This document shows, piece by piece, positions 58,986 to 64,000 of a stretch of DNA of 64,000 bases. A program made the translations under genes and the position numbers. A model generated the notes under the pieces. The model was given only the letters and a program-made list of their open reading frames with translations. It did not search any database and was not told where the DNA came from. The DNA is taken from the NCBI GenBank assembly GCA_963942565.1, contig OZ012700.1, forward strand, positions 5,563,093 to 5,627,092, given 5' to 3'. The stretch is from Maea johnstoni (lineage: Eukaryota > Annelida > Polychaeta > Spionida > Magelonidae). The stretch's first letter is position 1. Each line of letters starts with the position of its first letter.

Positions 58986-59708
58986 TCTGCCAACCTGTTG
59001 ATTACCTGGGTAGGCAGGACTTAGTAGGTGACTAGAAGACAATAAAGCTATTGTTATGCACCGTTTCTCACGTGCTATCTCCATAGTTTACAGTGTGCGA
59101 GCAGCCACGCTTTTTTTGCAGGGCATTAATAGTGAAGAGAACATTGTGTTGGTTTAAGTGATGCTTTGTATGCCTTATTCTTGTGCAAGGGATCATTGTA
59201 GTAAATTAACTGATCTTTGTGTGTCCCCAGGTAGCTTTTATTTCCAGATTTCCCCTGGCTTTGTGGTGATGCCTTTGTGTTCTGGCTGAGGTTGACATGC
59301 CTCCGAGTCTCTTGTGTGAGAAAGGTAAACTTTTCTCCACAAAGGAGTGAAAGGACTCACCCCGCTAAGACTCCTAGTCTTTGCTTTATGAATATTGGAT
59401 GATATCTTGGCCAATAAAAGGCATGTATTTGGTTGGTGTAAACAGGAGAGTAGCCGCTAGCAAGATAGGATAGCATTTATGTATTGGCTTAAAAGTAGTT
59501 TGCCGACCATAGTAAACAAATATCTATAAAGATCATTTGCAAAACAACATTTCTCTCTTATCCAATTTAGTGAAATGAGGTACCAGCATTATATGGTTAT
59601 CTAGTTGAAGTAGGCCACATCATATGCATACTTATGAATACCCCATATGTAACTGATGCATCTGAATACTGACAGTGGAAGGAATTTATAGGGTTTTCTG
59701 GTCAACGC

Positions 59709-59961
59709 CAGGGGCTTAGCCGCAATGTGTCCAGCGTGTCATTTGGACACGCAGAACACTGTTTTTTGACAGTTTGGACACGCAAAAGTTTATGTCAGAA
59801 TTTGCTGAAGATGACTTTTCTTAGAAGATAGAAGATGTAGAAGCTGTAGTGTCACTTTTATAAGACACACAAAGCAGTATCTGGCCTAAAAAAGCAAAAT
59901 CTGTAAAGTCTTTGAAACCTCTATTTGGACACCCTGTTTCCAAATATCGGCTAAGACCCTG
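59709..59961 (+). mobile_element. hAT-like MITE, 253 bp, with 8-bp target duplication
   Basis: Begins CAGGGGCTTAGCC and ends GGCTAAGACCCTG, inverted matches apart from one base. GTCAACGC lies immediately before (59,701-59,708) and after (59,962-59,969). An 8-bp duplication and a CAGGG end are hallmarks of hAT transposons. There is no transposase, so it is non-autonomous. Confidence 0.85.
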
Positions 59962-60079
59962 GTCAACGCATTCATTTGTTTGATGCATGATTTTCATTGA
60001 CAGCCCTTTCCTGTCCTGTTCTTGTGTGTACACTGTGTAACGAAAGGATGGTGATGGAAATCATGTTGCTGGTGGCTAA

Positions 60080-60255
60080 CAGCTTATTTGGCCAATACAA
60101 AATGATGTAAAAACCTAAAAAATGACTGAAACCCTGGCAAATGGGTACACATCTGAAAGTACTCGACGAGAGCTATCCACTGAATACCAACATGACAGGG
60201 TTTAGATGTTTTTCAAAAATCTTGTTCTTTGAATGAAAGTAGCCTTAGCTTTGGA
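60080..60255 (+). repeat. Dispersed repeat, second copy
   Basis: Matches 57,925-58,095 with roughly 80 % identity by eye. Confidence 0.7.
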
Positions 60256-60439
60256 AGGATTAAGGCATGGCTTTCTAGGTAACCCTCATCCCTCCCTGTG
60301 TGAGAGTACTACAATCTGTGTGTACTAGAGAGATTCCACAGGGCTTGTGATGGTTGATGGGAATTTGAAGCATGATTTTCTTGTTAACAGGGGATTTGTC
60401 TTCCTGGTGCGGGAGATATGACTAATAACCTACTCCATC

Positions 60440-60785
60440 AGCCTGTCACATCCTGAATAGAACCCGCTCCCTGAACATACCGGGGGAACACATAGAGGAG
60501 TGCTTTTTCAAAGAGGAAGCTAGTCGCATGGTATCAGGGAGATATAATGGGAAATGTATAGTCCTGGGCCTCTAGATCATAGAGTTCATCTTCAGACTTA
60601 ATATGCTGTATTATTATTCTGTTGTTTTTTTAGTAAGTCCTAAACTCTCTGAACATACTGGGGAACACATAGAAGGCTTTTTCAAAGAGAAAGCTGGTCT
60701 CATGGTATCAGGGAGATATAATGGGAAATGTATAGTCCTGGGCCTCTAGATCATACAGTTCGTCTTCAGACTTGATATTCTGGCT
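60440..60785. repeat. Tandem duplication of about 190 bp
   Basis: CTGAACATAC-GGGG-AACACATAGA, TATCAGGGAGATATAATGGG and TAGTCCTGGGCCTCTAGATC occur twice in order, near 60,471-60,605 and 60,650-60,775. Confidence 0.9.
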
Positions 60786-61089
60786 GTTGTTTTCTAGTCC
60801 TTACTCTGATAAAAGAGTTTCAAAATTAAGTTCATGAGCAATATTGAGTCCATGTACAGATTGCAAAGCCATGGCAAGTCTAGCATGGTGTTTGAGAACC
60901 AATGAGACAAAACACAGGAAAATGTTTTAACCCTTTATACAAATTTATGTAAATGTATGCTTACACTTAAACACAGACTTGTGGTGTACTGGCAGTATTT
61001 CCAACTAACCTTGCAAGCATCCTGCAGCGTCACAAATCCACAAGGGATGACACATAATAAACATGGCCTGGGAGGCAGGTCAATGACTG

Positions 61090-61413
61090 GTGTCAGAGCA
61101 GGATCTTAGCCAGGATTTAGAAGCTGGGTGCCCCAAATTGCCATTTGGAAACCTTTTGGGTGAAGTATGTTTCAAGGGTAAACACTATATTTAAAAACTC
61201 AGACTACAACCATAAACATGTATTTCCATTATGAAATCAAGCAAAATGTTCATGTACAATTTGCCATGGGAATTATATTGAGGTGCAAAAAATCAATTAC
61301 ATGATTGAAAATGACATTTTAAGAAATCCCTCATATCAAATTTTAGGTATTCTGAAGGGTAATCCTTGGGGATTTGGGTGTCCAAATGACACAGGTCTAG
61401 ATGCCACGCTGGC
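61090..61413 (+). mobile_element. hAT-like family copy, degraded ends
   Basis: Starts near GATCTTAGCCAGGATTTAGA and ends near CCACGCTGGCTACC; the interior matches 54,165-54,384. Both ends are altered. Confidence 0.6.
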
Positions 61414-61734
61414 TACCACTATATGTTGACTAGTGGGTATTGAATGGGGTAGTCTGGATGCTGTTGGATGGTTTCTGTCTGTGGCTTCCTGTGTCGGAGC
61501 AGGATGTGTATGCATGTACATAATGGCTGGCGAGTGCCTTCCTGTATATCCTGGGCCTGTGTAAGGAGATACCCTGCCACTAATAGGATGTCACTTACTA
61601 ACAGATCATACAGATTACAACAGCGCAATGACTGTCTCTAATGATGGACTGGATTGGCTGATGACGATTCTGGGCACTCAGATAAGCTAACTACTAGTCT
61701 GTGTACACATAACTAAATGTCCATGTCCAAGGAG

Positions 61735-62039
61735 CAGGGGCTTAGTTTTCTATGCATCCAGTGTGTCATTTGGACACACAGAACACTGTTTTTTGAGAAT
61801 TTAGGACACCCAAAAGTTAAGGTCAGGATTTGCTGATGACAACAACTCTAGAAGATAGTGCATGTAGTGTCACTCCTGCAATACAAACAAAGTAGTCACT
61901 GGCCTAAAAATGCAAGATCTGTAGCTATGTAGGGTTTATTTCATTGGTAGTATGAACTTTGAACCACACCTTGGACACCCAAAAGTCTATGAAACCTCTG
62001 TTTGGACACCCTGTTTCCAAATTCTGGCTAAGTCCATGG
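61735..62039 (+). mobile_element. hAT-like MITE, 305 bp, with target duplication
   Basis: Begins CAGGGGCTTAG and ends GGCTAAGTCCATG; the interior matches the 59.7-kb copy (AGAACACTGTTTTTTGA, GTTTGGACACCCTGTTTCCA). GTCCAAGGAG stands just before (61,725-61,734) and just after (62,040-62,049), an 8-10-bp target duplication. Confidence 0.85.
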
Positions 62040-62549
62040 TCCAAGGAGAGCTGCCCTGACAGTGACTTAGCCAGCACCCTTTCTGCATCAACAGGCAGTT
62101 TCCTGAAAACCTTTTTTAACAGGCACAATTTCAAGAAGGAATTTTATTTTCAATTTTGACTTCTTGGGGGGTATCTAAACAAACCATCTTCCCAGGCACT
62201 CTATTCGCTGGTATATAGTTAGATAGCTAGAAGTACATTGCATAAAAAAAGCCCAGCAGGAATACACAAACCAGGATGTATCTCATTTAGAAATAGGATG
62301 CATGATTTGATTTGGCTACTGATATTCATCCATCTATGTGTGAAACTATTCTACTGTACATTACGCACATGTGTGGCAGGCGGACAGTGCTACTCCTAGC
62401 CCTGGGGCAAGTGAAATTTCAAACTTGGGTTATATATAGAAAGGGTGTCCTGCTGAAGGGAAAGTCGAATATCCTTGAATTTATCCTTCAATTAGAGACC
62501 TGTAATAAAGCAGGATGCTCATTTGCATACATGGTAGAAAGTTAAATGG

Positions 62550-62885
62550 AGAAAAGCTTATCTTATAACTTTTGAGCCCTGCTTGTGGTTATTGATAGCA
62601 GTTAACCGCTCTTCGTTTCTGCCACAGAGAAAAATTATAACTTACTTTTAAGCCCTGCTTGTGGTTAGTGACAGCTACTTACCACTTTTATTATTTGCCA
62701 GTGAGAAAAGCATACTTATTAAAAAATTTCAGCCAAAGGCCCTGGTAGCTCGTGTTTACTATGTAAAATTATTACAGACTTGATATTTAGAGTATCTATT
62801 ATTGCACTTACTTTCGAGCCCTGCTTGTGGTTAATGGTTATTGGCAGCAGTTAACCACTCTTAGTATCTGCCACAGAGAACAGTG
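62550..62885. repeat. Irregular repeat around GAGCCCTGCTTGTGGTTA
   Basis: The block occurs near 62,573, 62,651 and 62,816, each followed by an AGTTAACC/CTTACCAC-like and GCCACAGAGAA-like phrase. Unit length is uneven. 62,050-62,549 has no recognised feature. Confidence 0.65.
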
Positions 62886-63213
62886 AAGGTGAAAAAGTAT
62901 CTATAGCTCTCTCTCTCTCTCTTGCAATTTCCACCGAAATCATCATCTTGACTCGGTCTCACCCCTCATCATATACCACTCAATTTCACACTACAATTCT
63001 GAGACCGGCAAATCAATTACAGAGGATTAAGCAGGGCCTGAGAATAATGGGCTTAAAAGATTTGAATACAAAATCCAGCTCGAAGATGACATGTGGGGAG
63101 GGGATGCTAATTGTGCGGCGGTATTAAATCATCTTCAGTGTAGGAATAATTGAATGGGGATTGATCCAGGCTGGCCGGCTGGCTAACTGGGGGCTCGCTG
63201 CTGCCTAGGAGAG

Positions 63214-63980
63214 TCTGACATGGAGGGGCAATCTGATTATGCTGTTTATGGTGGCAGGCAGATACACACGCCTGTAGCTCAGCATTGTGAACTCTGTCTA
63301 CTGGCTCATCGGATTGTACTGTAATTTGCTTTATATATATGTTGTATTTATTGTAGTTTTGGTGCAGAATTAAAGATTGCGGTTTCTAAATTTAAACAAT
63401 ATTTAAAAATGTGAGTTTCCTTTGTGGCATCTAGACAGCATCTGCATCCATGGATATCATATTATCAATGCATCATATGTCTGACATGGAGGGGCAATCT
63501 GATTATGCTGTTTATGGTGGCAGGCAGATACACACGCCTGTAGCAGCAGTATTCTGAACTCTGTCTACTGGCTCAATGGATTGTAGTGTATTTTGCTCTA
63601 TTTATATGTTTTATTTATTGTTGCTTTGGTGCAGAATTAAAGATTGCGGTTTCTAAATTTAAACAATCTTTAAAAATGTGAGTTTTCCCTCTTGGCATAG
63701 ACAGCATTTGCATCCATGGATATCATATCAATGCATCATATGTCTGACATGGAGGGGCAATCTGATTATGCTGTTTATGATTGCAGGCAGATACACACGC
63801 CTGAAGCTCAGCATTGTGAACTCTGCCTACTGGCTCATAGGATTGTACTGTAATTTGCTCTATTTATATGTTGTATTTGTTGTTGTTGTTTTGGTGCAGA
63901 ATTAAAGATTGTGGTTTTTCTTCATTAATGGCGTAGACAGTATTTGCATGGATATCATGTATCAATGCATCATATCAAAA
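63214..63980. repeat. 264-bp tandem repeat, three units
   Basis: TCTGACATGGAGGGGCAATC begins at 63,214, 63,480 and 63,743 (266 and 263 bp apart). Units share CAGGCAGATACACACGCCTG, GCAGAATTAAAGATTG and ATCCATGGATATCAT and differ by a few per cent plus small gaps. The third is shortest. Confidence 0.95.
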
Positions 63981-64000
63981 TAGTAAACAAATTCAGGGCA

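Overview
The window is animal nuclear DNA. It shows spliced genes with GT-AG introns, several groups of LINE, tRNA-derived SINEs, a Helitron relic, small terminal-inverted-repeat (TIR) elements, very long (TA)n arrays and many poly-C/poly-G runs. No gene fixes the phylum. The repeat load and the gene families fit a marine invertebrate, either an invertebrate deuterostome or a lophotrochozoan; this is inference. No LTR or other virus-like element was recognised.

Three host genes can be supported, all on the + strand. (1) About 2.8-4.7 kb: the last three recognised exons of a small cysteine-rich protein, each exon carrying one similar Cys module; the 5' exon was not found and the frame of the middle exon is not clean. 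(2) 27.68-36.02 kb: a two-exon gene for a cell-surface leucine-rich-repeat (LRR) protein. Exon 1 gives the signal peptide and N-terminal cap, a 6.15-kb intron follows, and one large exon holds about 20 LRRs, a C-terminal cap, a membrane span and a short Cys-rich tail. Two compensating one-base frame changes near the 3' end suggest sequence error or a recent lesion. (3) From 49.46 kb: the first two coding exons of a Scribble/LAP-type polarity gene. Everything from 49.86 kb to the end appears to be its second intron, more than 14 kb long.

The rest is accessory DNA. 0-2.7 kb holds SINE remnants and a tandem array of tRNA-like heads. 6.1-6.7 kb is a 92-bp minisatellite. 11-12 kb holds palindromes and a nested foldback element. 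14.3-16.9 kb is an I-group LINE with an RNase H domain. 18.8-20.1 kb is a Helitron relic. 20.7-22.2 kb holds a MITE inside a (TA)n array and a 999-bp TIR element. 23.9-26.7 kb holds LINE 3' ends, including a 242-bp insert between two 238-bp direct repeats. The LRR intron carries an antisense CR1/L2-like LINE with a long open frame. 37.1-39.8 kb is a LINE broken up by a SINE and a 240-bp repeat. 41-48 kb is mostly tandem repeats, including a G-rich one. The Scribble intron is rich in a hAT-like family beginning CAGGGnCTTAGCC, two copies of which have clear target-site duplications, and it contains three back-to-back GC-rich hairpins.

The three genes show no sign of working together. Coordinates of repeats are mostly good to about 10-20 bases; splice sites of the LRR and Scribble genes are exact as read.
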